The position numbers were made by a program, and so were the translations under genes. Below the pieces are notes generated by a model. The model saw only the letters and a program-made list of their open reading frames with translations, ran no database searches and was not told the origin of the DNA. Below, piece after piece: positions 1-6,829 of a stretch of DNA of 52,002 bases. Within the stretch, counting starts at the first letter, position 1. The number at the start of each line of letters is the position of its first letter. Origin of the DNA: Candidatus Zixiibacteriota bacterium (GTDB lineage Bacteria; Zixibacteria; MSB-5A5; GN15; PGXB01); the NCBI GenBank assembly GCA_016933955.1, contig JAFGTT010000016.1:1-52002 (forward strand). Direction: 5' to 3'.

Positions 1-38
1 GCCTTTTTCGGACGGGGGTTCGATTCCCCCCACCTCCA
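1..38 (+). ncRNA. ssrA: tmRNA 3' end (partial, runs off the left edge)
   Basis: The T-arm (five G, TTCGATT, five C) is followed by CACCTCC and a discriminator A, and preceded by TTTTTCGGAC. That block is the usual 3' end of a tmRNA, whose 5' end would be GGGGGTG or GGAGGTG and lies outside the window. The CCA is not fully encoded. A tRNA with the same T-arm is the alternative, but the TTTCGGAC lead-in favours tmRNA. ssrA 3' ends are common integration targets, which fits the repeat at 4539-4560. Confidence 0.72.
17..38 (+). repeat. attL-like direct repeat inside the ssrA 3' end
   Basis: GGTTCGATTCCCCCCACC followed by TCCA recurs at 4539-4560 with a single mismatch (A to T at the seventh base). 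The repeat covers the T-arm and acceptor strand of the tmRNA, the usual shape of an attachment core for tyrosine-recombinase elements. Confidence 0.65.
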
Positions 39-169
39 ATTTGTATAACTCATTACATTACAACAAGATAAGGAGAGCAAAGGAAGGGTTGTTTGATACA
101 ATTCCCCCATCCCTCCCAGAAATTCAGGCTATAACCCTCAATAACTTAGAATAACTTAAAACCTCAGAT

Positions 170-190
170 GTCACGATTTTGTCACGGGAT
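170..190 (+). repeat. Partial copy of the ssrA-proximal motif
   Basis: GTCACGATTTTGTCACGGGAT matches the first half of the 38-bp motif at 4483-4520 and 22118-22155. Read in one frame all three give V-[T/K]-I-L-S-R-D. It lies about 130 bp downstream of the ssrA end. Confidence 0.45.
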
Positions 191-228
191 TGGCTTAATT
201 ATTTTCTATTAGTTCGGCTTAAAAAGGC

Positions 229-257
229 TTGTGCCGTTTAATTTTTAGCGGTATAAT
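229..257 (+). promoter_or_regulatory. Predicted promoter of the abiE operon
   Basis: A TATAAT -10 box at 252-257 is preceded, after 17 bases, by TTGTGC (229-234) as a weak -35. The palindromic operator begins inside the -10 box, so a bound repressor would block initiation. Confidence 0.5.
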
Positions 258-289
258 ATGTCGGTAATTATTTGTCTTTACCGACATAT
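256..289. promoter_or_regulatory. Inverted-repeat operator upstream of abiEi
   Basis: Perfect 12-bp arms, ATATGTCGGTAA (256-267) and TTACCGACATAT (278-289), are separated by 10 bases and sit between the -10 box and the abiEi start. AbiEi antitoxins are known to repress their own operon by binding inverted repeats at the promoter, so this is the probable AbiEi site. Confidence 0.65.
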
Positions 290-309
290 TAGGATATAGC
301 GGTTATACT

Positions 310-912
310 ATGAAAACGGAAATTACAAATCAAATTATTAAAATTGTCAAACGGCTGGGTATTGTCAGACCAAGAGATATGGATGAATATGACATACATC
401 GCAAGTATATCCATATGCTATATAATCAGGGTGTGCTAAATCGGATTGGACGAGGCCTTTATACCCTGCCTGAGACAGAGCCGTCTGAAAATAGGAGTAT
501 TGCCGAGGCATGTAAACGGGTACCGTCAGGAATAGTATGCCTGCTCTCAGCACTCAGATTTCACGATCTGACAACCCAATCGCCGTATGAAATCTGGATG
601 GCCATTGACAATAAGGCTCGTAGCCCCAAAGAGCTTGGCATTCCTATACGGATAGCAAGATTTTCCGGTAAAGTACTTACGTCCGGAATCGAACGACACA
701 ATATTGAAGGCGTTACGATCCGCGTTTATAATCCGGCGAAAACAGTTGCCGATTGTTTTAAATTCAGAAATAAAATTGGGCTGGATGTTGCCCTTGAAGC
801 TCTTCGCGATTGTCATCGGGCTCGCAAATGCACAATGGATGATCTCTGGAAATATGCTAAAATCTGCAGGGTTGCTAATATCATGAAACCTTATCTGGAG
901 TCTCTGGTATGA
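310..912 (+). CDS. abiEi: AbiEi-family antitoxin and autorepressor (type IV TA)
   Basis: A 200-residue protein with an N-terminal winged-helix region (about residues 1-60, including GVLNRIGRGLYTLPE) followed by the AbiEi C-terminal antitoxin region. Recognisable family blocks are CLLSALRFHDLTTQ and the late VYNPAKTVADCFKFRNKIG. In characterised AbiE systems this protein neutralises the AbiEii nucleotidyltransferase without stable complex formation and represses the operon through its winged helix. The stop overlaps the abiEii start (ATGA), so the pair is translationally coupled. The 12-bp-arm palindrome just upstream is its likely binding site. Family assignment is from motif recognition; neutralisation of this particular toxin is inferred from gene order. 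Confidence 0.85.
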   Translation: MKTEITNQIIKIVKRLGIVRPRDMDEYDIHRKYIHMLYNQGVLNRIGRGLYTLPETEPSENRSIAEACKRVPSGIVCLLSALRFHDLTTQSPYEIWMAIDNKARSPKELGIPIRIARFSGKVLTSGIERHNIEGVTIRVYNPAKTVADCFKFRNKIGLDVALEALRDCHRARKCTMDDLWKYAKICRVANIMKPYLESLV

Positions 913-1823
913 GCAAAAGGAATTTTGAAAATCTTGAGGCTTCGGTTCGTCAGCGTCTTTTAAATCTCAGCCGAGAACGAAATGAGGATTTCAACTTAAT
1001 CCTGACACGTTATGCGGTTGAAAGATTCCTATATCGACTATCAAAATCTAAACATGTAGACAGATTTATTCTTAAAGGTGCGATGCTAACCGTCATTTGG
1101 ATAGGCGAAGTGCACCGTCCAACTCGTGATCTGGATTTGCTTGGTTTTGGCGATCCGGAAGCAGAAGCGCTTAAGGCAGTAATCAGAGAGATATGCTTGG
1201 TAGAGGTTATGAAGGATGGACTTGAATATGATGCTGACAGTGTAGAGATAGAGGAAATTCGCGGCAATCAGGAATATCCCGGACAGCGAGTGAAGGTAAA
1301 CGCGAAACTAGGTAGCGCCAGGATTAGAATACAGATCGATGTTGGTTTTGGTGATGCCGTAACCCCAAAGGCGAAATTAATTAACTATCCAGTATTGCTT
1401 GATTTTCCGGCTCCTCGAATCAAAGCTTATAATAAAGAGACCCAGATTACTGAGAAACTACAATCTATGGTTTTCCTGGGGATGGCCAACAGTCGAATGA
1501 AAGATTTCTATGACATTTATATTCTCTCCAAGACTTTTTCGTTCGATGGTAATATACTCGTCAAAGCCATAAAGACAACGTTTGAACGAAGAGGCACACA
1601 GATTCCAGAGGACATACCTTTGGCTTTAAGTGATGAATTTGCGAATAGCACGGATAAGAATACTCAATGGAAAGCATTCATAAATCGGAATAGTCTTGAA
1701 GATATTGGTGTTGATTTCCCTCAACTTATAAAATTGCTCCGAGAATTTTTACTTGAACCACTACAGGCCACCGCGGTTGGTAGTCCATTCAGGTACAAAT
1801 GGAATGGCAGTAATTGGAAATAA
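909..1823 (+). CDS. abiEii: AbiEii-family nucleotidyltransferase toxin
   Basis: A 304-residue nucleotidyltransferase of the AbiEii/AbiGii family, about the usual length. The catalytic core is visible: FILKGAMLTVIW (near residue 50), then RPTRDLDLLGFG with the metal-binding Asp pair, RIQIDVGFGD as the third acidic motif, and ITEKLQSMVFLGMANSRMKDFYD as the C-terminal Lys/Arg/Asp motif. Studied relatives transfer nucleotides to tRNA acceptor ends and block translation during phage infection. All key residues appear intact, so the toxin should be active. It is coupled to abiEi by an ATGA overlap, and the next gene begins within about 20 bases of its stop. Confidence 0.87.
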   Translation: MSKRNFENLEASVRQRLLNLSRERNEDFNLILTRYAVERFLYRLSKSKHVDRFILKGAMLTVIWIGEVHRPTRDLDLLGFGDPEAEALKAVIREICLVEVMKDGLEYDADSVEIEEIRGNQEYPGQRVKVNAKLGSARIRIQIDVGFGDAVTPKAKLINYPVLLDFPAPRIKAYNKETQITEKLQSMVFLGMANSRMKDFYDIYILSKTFSFDGNILVKAIKTTFERRGTQIPEDIPLALSDEFANSTDKNTQWKAFINRNSLEDIGVDFPQLIKLLREFLLEPLQATAVGSPFRYKWNGSNWK

Positions 1824-1839
1824 AGAGATTAGCATACTC

Positions 1840-4278
1840 ATGCAGAATGAAACCGAAAAAGAATTGTTACGTAAGTTGCGTGATCTGCAGGAGGAGAACA
1901 AACGCCTTCGTATCGAAAACAACAGGTTGAAGAAAATTCTTGAATCCTTTTCCATTAAACCGGTCTTTTCCATGAAATTACAGGAACAAACTGATGGCGA
2001 AAGGCCTGTATCCAATGAAGAAGCTGAAATCGAACCGAATTTGGAATTCGATAAGGTTCGGCTTTTTCGGGATCTGTTTCGAGGACGAGAAGATGTATTT
2101 GCTTTCCGGTGGGAAAATAAATCAGGCAAATCTGGCTATTCTCCAGCTTGTGCCCATGAATGGGATCCATTGCTCTGCAGAAAGCCGTGTTCAAAATGCC
2201 CCAACAGCGATTATCTGCCAATTACGGATTCAGTGATCGAAGAGCATCTCGCCGGCAAAAAGACTATAGGAATCTACCCACTGCTGACCGAAGAGAGCTG
2301 TTACTTGTTGGCTGCAGATTTCGACAAGGAGTGTTGGCAGGATGATGTAGGCGCTTATCTGCAATCCTGCAGGGAGATGAATGTCCCCGCGGCCCTGGAG
2401 CAGTCGCGCTCCGGGCAAGGTGGTCACATCTGGATTTTCTTCTCAGAAGCAATACCAGCCATATTAGCCCGCAAACTGGGTAGTGTCGTATTAACAAATG
2501 CTCTATCAAAAAGACATAAGATCGGCTTTGACTCATACGATCGCTTCTTTCCAAGTCAGGATACTATGCCGAAAGGGGGCTTTGGAAATTTGATAGCGTT
2601 GCCGCTGCAGAAGATGCCAAGAGAGAAGGGGAATACCGTATTTCTTGATGTCGATTTAAGGCCGTATCCAGACCAATGGAGATTTCTGGCATCCATCAAG
2701 AGAATGAATCCTGATGAGGCAAGATACATTGTCAAAAATGCCGAAAGATCAAACTCGGTAATTGGTGTTCGAGCCGTAAAATATGACGATCTCGCTCAAG
2801 ATGATCCTTGGGCACTCCCACCTTCAAAGCAAGTACCTGAGCTGGAGTTTAAGGGGCCCTTTCCTAAAAGCATTTCAATTGTCTGCAGCAATTTGCTTTT
2901 TATTGAGAAAGAAAAGTTATCTTCACAGTTAATTAGCCGATTAGTGCGGCTTGCAGCTTTTCAGAATCCAGAATTTTATCGTGCTCAGTCTATGCGCCTT
3001 TCCACATTTGGAAAACCTCGTATTATTTACTGTGCAGAGGAATTCCCAAAACACATTGGTCTTCCAAGAGGTTGCCTCGATGAAATCAGAAGCCTTCTTA
3101 ATTCCTTAAACATAGAGACTAAGCTGGAAGATAAGCGATTTCAAGGAAAGACGATTGATGTATCATTTGAGGGTAAATTACAGGATATTCAATATGGCGC
3201 TGCTTCGAAGATGCTTGAAAATGAAGATGGTGTATTGGTAGCTCCTACCGGGTTTGGTAAGACCGTAATTGCCTCATGGCTGATCGCTCAGCGAAAAGTG
3301 AACACATTGATTCTCGTACATCGGAGAATACTGATGGACCAATGGAGAGAAAGGCTTAGTCTTTTTCTGGATATTCCACTCAAAGACATAGGGATGTATG
3401 GGGGTGGGAAAAAGAGGTTGACCGGTATAATTGATATTGCTGTTATTCAGAGTCTTCAGCGAAAGGGCGAGGTTCAGAATTTTGTGGCTGACTATGGGCA
3501 TGTCATAATTGATGAGTGCCACCATGTATCGGCCTTTAGTTTTGAACAAGTTCTCAAGCAGGTTAAGGCGCAATATGTTCTCGGTCTGACCGCTACCCCG
3601 GCAAGACGAGATGGGCATCATCCTATTATCATAATGCAATGTGGTCCAATCCGGGCGAAAATAGACAGCAAAATTGTGGCACTTGAACGTCCATTCAAAC
3701 ATGTTGTGCTTCTCAAAGAGACCTGCTTTAAGATTCCAGAATCAATGATAGAGCCAACAATTCAGGAATTGTATTCGGCACTTGTCAATGATCGCGAGCG
3801 AAACAATCAAATTGCAGAAGAAATTCTTGCTTCTATTGCTGAAGGCAGATCTCCTCTGGTACTGACAGAAAGAACTGAGCACCTCAAGATTTTGTCTGAA
3901 ATGCTGGGGGATTCTATAAAAAATCTGATGGTATTAAAGGGTGGAATGGGAAAGAGACAGCGGGAGGCTGTCTTGGATCAACTTAAGTCGATTTCCGATA
4001 ATGAAGAACAAATCATTTTGGCTACCGGCAGGCATATTGGTGAGGGTTTTGATGACGCTCGCTTGGACACTTTATTCCTAGTGATGCCGATTTCCTGGCG
4101 TGGAACTCTGCAGCAATATGTAGGGCGCTTACATCGGCTACATGATAATAAGCGTGAGGTGCGGGTTTATGACTTTGTTGATAGGCAGGTTCCTATGCTT
4201 TTTCGTATGTTTAATAAAAGGCTGGCCGGATATAAAGCAATCGGCTACTCAATCGGAAGTGAAACAACCAGTTCTTAG
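1840..4278 (+). CDS. TOTE-type AEP primase fused to SF2 helicase
   Basis: An 812-residue protein with four parts. An N-terminal coiled coil (about 1-35) is followed by a cysteine cluster (CRKPCSKC, about 103-120) and an archaeo-eukaryotic primase domain. That domain has the DFD metal motif (160-162), SGQGGHIWIF with the catalytic His near 196, and the hallmark QDTMPKGGFGNLIALPLQ. An SF2 helicase of XPB/RecG-like style follows: Walker A APTGFGKT (468-475), DECHH (558-562), LGLTATPARR, and motif VI QYVGRLHR (760-766). The arrangement is the one described for TOTE conflict systems, presumed anti-element defence. Both catalytic centres look intact. Start: an in-frame TTG (1753) and ATG (1804, with an AGGT upstream) are possible. 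I chose 1840 because it begins at the coiled coil and avoids deep overlap with abiEii. The biochemical role is inferred. Confidence 0.85.
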   Translation: MQNETEKELLRKLRDLQEENKRLRIENNRLKKILESFSIKPVFSMKLQEQTDGERPVSNEEAEIEPNLEFDKVRLFRDLFRGREDVFAFRWENKSGKSGYSPACAHEWDPLLCRKPCSKCPNSDYLPITDSVIEEHLAGKKTIGIYPLLTEESCYLLAADFDKECWQDDVGAYLQSCREMNVPAALEQSRSGQGGHIWIFFSEAIPAILARKLGSVVLTNALSKRHKIGFDSYDRFFPSQDTMPKGGFGNLIALPLQKMPREKGNTVFLDVDLRPYPDQWRFLASIKRMNPDEARYIVKNAERSNSVIGVRAVKYDDLAQDDPWALPPSKQVPELEFKGPFPKSISIVCSNLLFIEKEKLSSQLISRLVRLAAFQNPEFYRAQSMRLSTFGKPRIIYCAEEFPKHIGLPRGCLDEIRSLLNSLNIETKLEDKRFQGKTIDVSFEGKLQDIQYGAASKMLENEDGVLVAPTGFGKTVIASWLIAQRKVNTLILVHRRILMDQWRERLSLFLDIPLKDIGMYGGGKKRLTGIIDIAVIQSLQRKGEVQNFVADYGHVIIDECHHVSAFSFEQVLKQVKAQYVLGLTATPARRDGHHPIIIMQCGPIRAKIDSKIVALERPFKHVVLLKETCFKIPESMIEPTIQELYSALVNDRERNNQIAEEILASIAEGRSPLVLTERTEHLKILSEMLGDSIKNLMVLKGGMGKRQREAVLDQLKSISDNEEQIILATGRHIGEGFDDARLDTLFLVMPISWRGTLQQYVGRLHRLHDNKREVRVYDFVDRQVPMLFRMFNKRLAGYKAIGYSIGSETTSS

Positions 4279-4482
4279 AGTAATCAGCGATTGTAGATTC
4301 AAACCTGAAATCAATATATAATTTCTACCGCATTGCTATTGAAACACATTATTGCGAATTGAAGGTGTTTTTGTATATGTGCCAAAAACCATTACATGTC
4401 AAGATTTGGAGGCTGAATAGAATAATCGGTGAACTTATTCACGGAAACAATGATAGGCTCGGACTGGTGGGAGCAGGAAACA

Positions 4483-4520
4483 CCGTCACGATATTGTCAC
4501 GCGACGTTGTAAGTGGTTGA
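4483..4520 (+). repeat. 38-bp motif, copy 1
   Basis: Identical over its last 24 bases (4497-4520) to 22132-22155, and matching with three mismatches over 38 bases. In one frame it reads T-V-T-I-L-S-R-D-V-V-S-G and then stop. The position 20 bases before the attR-like repeat suggests the tail of a lost integrase gene or an attachment-site arm. Confidence 0.6.
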
Positions 4521-4538
4521 CCTGTATCACGTTTTTGT

Positions 4539-4560
4539 GGTTCGTTTCCCCCCACCTCCA
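4539..4560 (+). repeat. attR-like copy of the ssrA 3' end
   Basis: Matches 17-38 in 21 of 22 bases, including the full CCCCCCACCTCCA acceptor block. Bases upstream do not form a tmRNA, so this is a displaced 3'-end copy rather than a second gene. Confidence 0.62.
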
Positions 4561-4661
4561 GCTATATCGCTGAATATCATGCAATAACTTACGACGGTTA
4601 TGGGTACGATTTGGGCACAGTTTTCAAACATGCCCGATGTAGTAACATATTCGGATTTTGC

Positions 4662-4732
4662 TTGACAATTGATCTCAATAAGAGTTCATTTGTTCCGATA
4701 ATAGTATCAGTTGTGTCAATAATAGAATCGGT
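4662..4732 (+). promoter_or_regulatory. Promoter region with tandem 21-bp repeats before the MNT gene
   Basis: A consensus TTGACA lies at 4662-4667, without a good -10 at 17 bases. Two tandem 21-bp units follow at 4690-4710 and 4711-4731, sharing 16 of 21 bases around ATAATAG. Their position just upstream of a gene encoding a winged-helix protein suggests an autoregulatory operator. Confidence 0.4.
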
Positions 4733-4741
4733 TATCATTGT

Positions 4742-5380
4742 ATGTATGCGCGAAAACCGAAAATCGAATCGTCGATCGGGGTAGGCTCCGGAATAGGGGA
4801 AGCTCTGTTTCCCAAGATACGCCGGAAAGCGCTCGCGCTATTCTTACTCAATCCTGAAAAACAGTATTATTTCCGCGAAGCTGTCAGGCTACTTGGCGAC
4901 ACGCCCGGCTCCCTCCACCGCGAGTTAAAGTCACTGACAGCGGCCGGGATCCTGTCGGTAGAGCAGATCGGGATGCAAAAGTTCTACCGCGCGAATCCCG
5001 AGAGCCCGGTCTTCGATGAACTCAAGTCAATAGCCGAAAAGACATTTGGCATTGCGGATGTCATTCGTGACGTCTTACACACTGCAGCCCAAGATCAAAT
5101 AGAGGTCGCGTGGATTTACGGATCAGTAGCCAGCGGTAAGGACACCAGCTCCAGTGACATCGACCTGATGGTGATAGGTGCTTTGCCGTTTCGCGAGTTG
5201 GTGGCTATTTTGAAGCCGGTAGAAGAACAGATGCAGCGCCCGATCAACCCGACGCTGTACTCGGAAAGTGAATTTCAGAAGAAGGTCCAGGACGAGAATC
5301 ATTTTCTTTTGAACGTATTAAAATCCGACAAGTTATTCGTGGTGGGAAACGAAGATGACCTTGAAAGATTGGCTCAGTAG
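4742..5380 (+). CDS. Winged-helix/minimal nucleotidyltransferase (MNT antitoxin type)
   Basis: A 212-residue protein with two domains. Residues about 20-95 form an ArsR-like winged helix (YYFREAVRLLGDTPGSLHRE as recognition region). Residues about 115-200 form a minimal nucleotidyltransferase with the signature GSVASGKDTSSSDIDLMVIG, including both catalytic Asp residues. In MNT/HEPN modules the MNT protein adds AMP to the HEPN ribonuclease and so inactivates it. Here the partner gene overlaps the 3' end by 26 bases. The fused DNA-binding domain suggests the protein also controls the promoter, where tandem repeats occur. No Shine-Dalgarno sequence precedes the ATG. The catalytic motif is complete, although the toxin partner is broken. 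Confidence 0.8.
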   Translation: MYARKPKIESSIGVGSGIGEALFPKIRRKALALFLLNPEKQYYFREAVRLLGDTPGSLHRELKSLTAAGILSVEQIGMQKFYRANPESPVFDELKSIAEKTFGIADVIRDVLHTAAQDQIEVAWIYGSVASGKDTSSSDIDLMVIGALPFRELVAILKPVEEQMQRPINPTLYSESEFQKKVQDENHFLLNVLKSDKLFVVGNEDDLERLAQ

Positions 5381-5801
5381 CGGCTGGTTGAAACAGCACA
5401 CGACTAGCCGACAGGAAATACGAGACCTGCTTGACAAGGTTGACCGGGACATTACCGAGGCTGGCAAAGAGGAGATCACCCTCGACTGGAGGCTGGCCAT
5501 AGCCTATAACGCGTGCCTTGGTTGCGCGACCATTGCTCTTAGAGCAAGCGGTTATCGAATTCCCGGAGGCTCCGGCCAACACTATCGAACCATCCAATCG
5601 CTGCGTTTCACAATCAAACCATAGGCCGATGTAATAGCATCGTTGGAGGTCATCAGCAGGAAGAGAGCCATAGTCAGCTACGATGCGGCCGGGACCATTA
5701 CGGAATCGGAAGTAGTAGAAGCAAGAAGCTTAGCAGAAGAATTGCGAGAGGAGTTGCTTGCCTGGCTGCGGCAAGAGCATCCAGATTTGATACAGGAGTA
5801 A
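5355..5801 (+). pseudogene. HEPN-domain toxin interrupted by one in-frame TAG
   Basis: The frame opens at 5355 inside the MNT gene and runs to a TAG at 5622-5624. Reading straight on in the same frame gives a further 58 codons to TAA at 5799-5801. These contain SRKRAIVSYDAAGTITESE and a Leu/Glu-rich helix, which is the normal C-terminal half of this HEPN subfamily. The N-terminal part carries NACLGCATIALRASGYR and GQHYRTIQSL. Without the stop the product would be a typical HEPN protein of about 148 residues. So a single substitution, a sequencing error or amber read-through explains the break. The 89-residue truncated form lacks the second helix pair and is unlikely to fold as a HEPN nuclease. 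Confidence 0.75.
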
Positions 5802-5807
5802 CCGGCA

Positions 5808-5927
5808 GGCTGGTATACCGTCTCATTGAACGGTGCCACGGCATCCGAACAATCGGCGGCCACTGCCGTCTACTTGTATCGCTTCAAAGCTGGGGAGCAT
5901 GGCGCAACTGCGATGCGTTCTTCTTAA
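5808..5927 (+). pseudogene. Remnant of a FlgD-like / secretion-tail C-terminus
   Basis: One frame reads GWYTVSLNGATASEQSAA and then TAVYLYRFKAGEHGATAMRSS to a TAA. The pattern W-x-G-x-x-A-x-[GE]-x-x-A-x-G-V-Y-x-Y-R-x-x-A-G, followed by a basic tail, is that of the FlgD-like Ig / type IX-like tail found on many secreted proteins of FCB bacteria. No start or upstream body is present; the frame touches the HEPN stop. I read it as the last 40 codons of a gene truncated by insertion. Similarity is by eye only. Confidence 0.45.
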
Positions 5928-5993
5928 AACAGGCCAGAGAGATCGATAGCTTACAGCGACAAAAAGTTGTGAAACTAGAACAAGGACAAAGAA

Positions 5994-6749
5994 TTGGACA
6001 GTTTAGAATTACAACTGCTGGTAGACCTGCATAAACATGCGGAACGACAAGGTCCTGGCGGAGAGGCTGAGACAAAGCAAGCGATGGAACTAGCCGGTCT
6101 CAATCGCTCGCACCTTTTGAAGATAGCAGATATTGGCTGCGGCACGGGAATATCAACGATTCTGCTGGCAAAAGAGCTGGATGCGAAAATAACCGCAGTG
6201 GATTTTCTGCAGGAGTTTCTGGACGAACTTCAAATCAGGGCGGAAAATAATGGGGTTGCAGAGCAGATCACAACATTGAACTGCTCCATGGATGCATTGC
6301 CTTTTTCTGATGAGGAATTCGACGTAATCTGGTCTGAGGGAGCTATCTATAACATGGGCTTCGAGGCCGGTGTGGCGGCTTGGAGGCGATTCCTGAAGCC
6401 TGGAGGAAAACTCGTCGTTTCGGAGATTACGTGGCTTAGCGCCTCGAGGCCGTCAGAGCTTCAGTCCCACTGGGACGAAGAGTATCCCGAAATAGATGTG
6501 GCCTCGGCAAAGATCGGCATCCTTGAGCGTCATGGTTATATTCCCGAGGCGTATTTCTTCTTACCGCCGCATTGCTGGTTTGAGAATTACTATCGGCCCA
6601 TGCAGGACCGTCTCGATGCGTTCCTGAAGCGACATGGCCAGAGCGAGCAGGCAAAGGCCATCGTAGAAGCGGAACATCACGAAATAGCTCTTTATGAGAA
6701 GTACGGCGAATACTACAGCTATGGCGTCTATATAGCGAAGAAGGTTTGA
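5994..6749 (+). CDS. Class I SAM-dependent methyltransferase
   Basis: A 251-residue methyltransferase with a clear Rossmann core. Motif I is IADIGCGTGISTILLA (about 42-58), the acidic end of beta-2 is ITAVDFLQEF, SMDALPFSDEEFDVIWSEGA covers motifs II and III, and FLKPGGKLVVSE is the post-motif strand. It belongs to the UbiE/COQ5-like small-molecule group; the substrate is not identifiable. The chosen start is a TTG at 5994, needed to include the N-terminal helix (LELQLLVDLHKHAERQGPGG), which such proteins normally have. The gene follows the degraded HEPN and FlgD-tail segment and lies in the same accessory stretch. Confidence 0.8.
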   Translation: MDSLELQLLVDLHKHAERQGPGGEAETKQAMELAGLNRSHLLKIADIGCGTGISTILLAKELDAKITAVDFLQEFLDELQIRAENNGVAEQITTLNCSMDALPFSDEEFDVIWSEGAIYNMGFEAGVAAWRRFLKPGGKLVVSEITWLSASRPSELQSHWDEEYPEIDVASAKIGILERHGYIPEAYFFLPPHCWFENYYRPMQDRLDAFLKRHGQSEQAKAIVEAEHHEIALYEKYGEYYSYGVYIAKKV

Positions 6750-6829
6750 AATCCGTAGATTCGATGGGCCGAACCGGGTAAGAACCGGTCACAATTTGGT
6801 CACCTAAGAAATATTATAGGTTCTTTAAC

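Larger units (their letters stand above)
39..4560. mobile_element. Putative ssrA-integrated defence island (no integrase)
   Basis: The segment is bounded by the ssrA 3' end and a 22-bp near-copy of it. It contains only three genes: abiEi, abiEii and a TOTE-type primase-helicase, all on the plus strand and tightly packed. No integrase or transposase is encoded here, so the element is either a decayed integrative element, a satellite mobilised in trans, or one whose integrase was lost. Copies of a VTILSRD-encoding motif lie just inside both ends (170-190 and 4483-4520). The boundaries rest on one short repeat, so the extent is inferred. Confidence 0.5.
4279..4741. other. Non-coding junction between the two islands
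   Basis: No gene is seen here. The stretch holds the 38-bp motif (4483-4520), the attR-like repeat (4539-4560), then ATAACTTACGACGG with a following GGTACGATTTGGGCAC that again resembles the motif, and the promoter region of the MNT gene. Confidence 0.6.

Noticed and set aside
1-38. tRNA instead of tmRNA at the left edge
   Set aside because: The T-arm alone fits both, but the TTTTTCGGAC lead-in is the usual tmRNA block and no anticodon stem is visible in the bases present.
5622-5624. Programmed amber recoding in the HEPN gene
   Set aside because: No pyrrolysine genes or recoding signals are visible, and neighbouring genes are also damaged; simple mutation or error is likelier.
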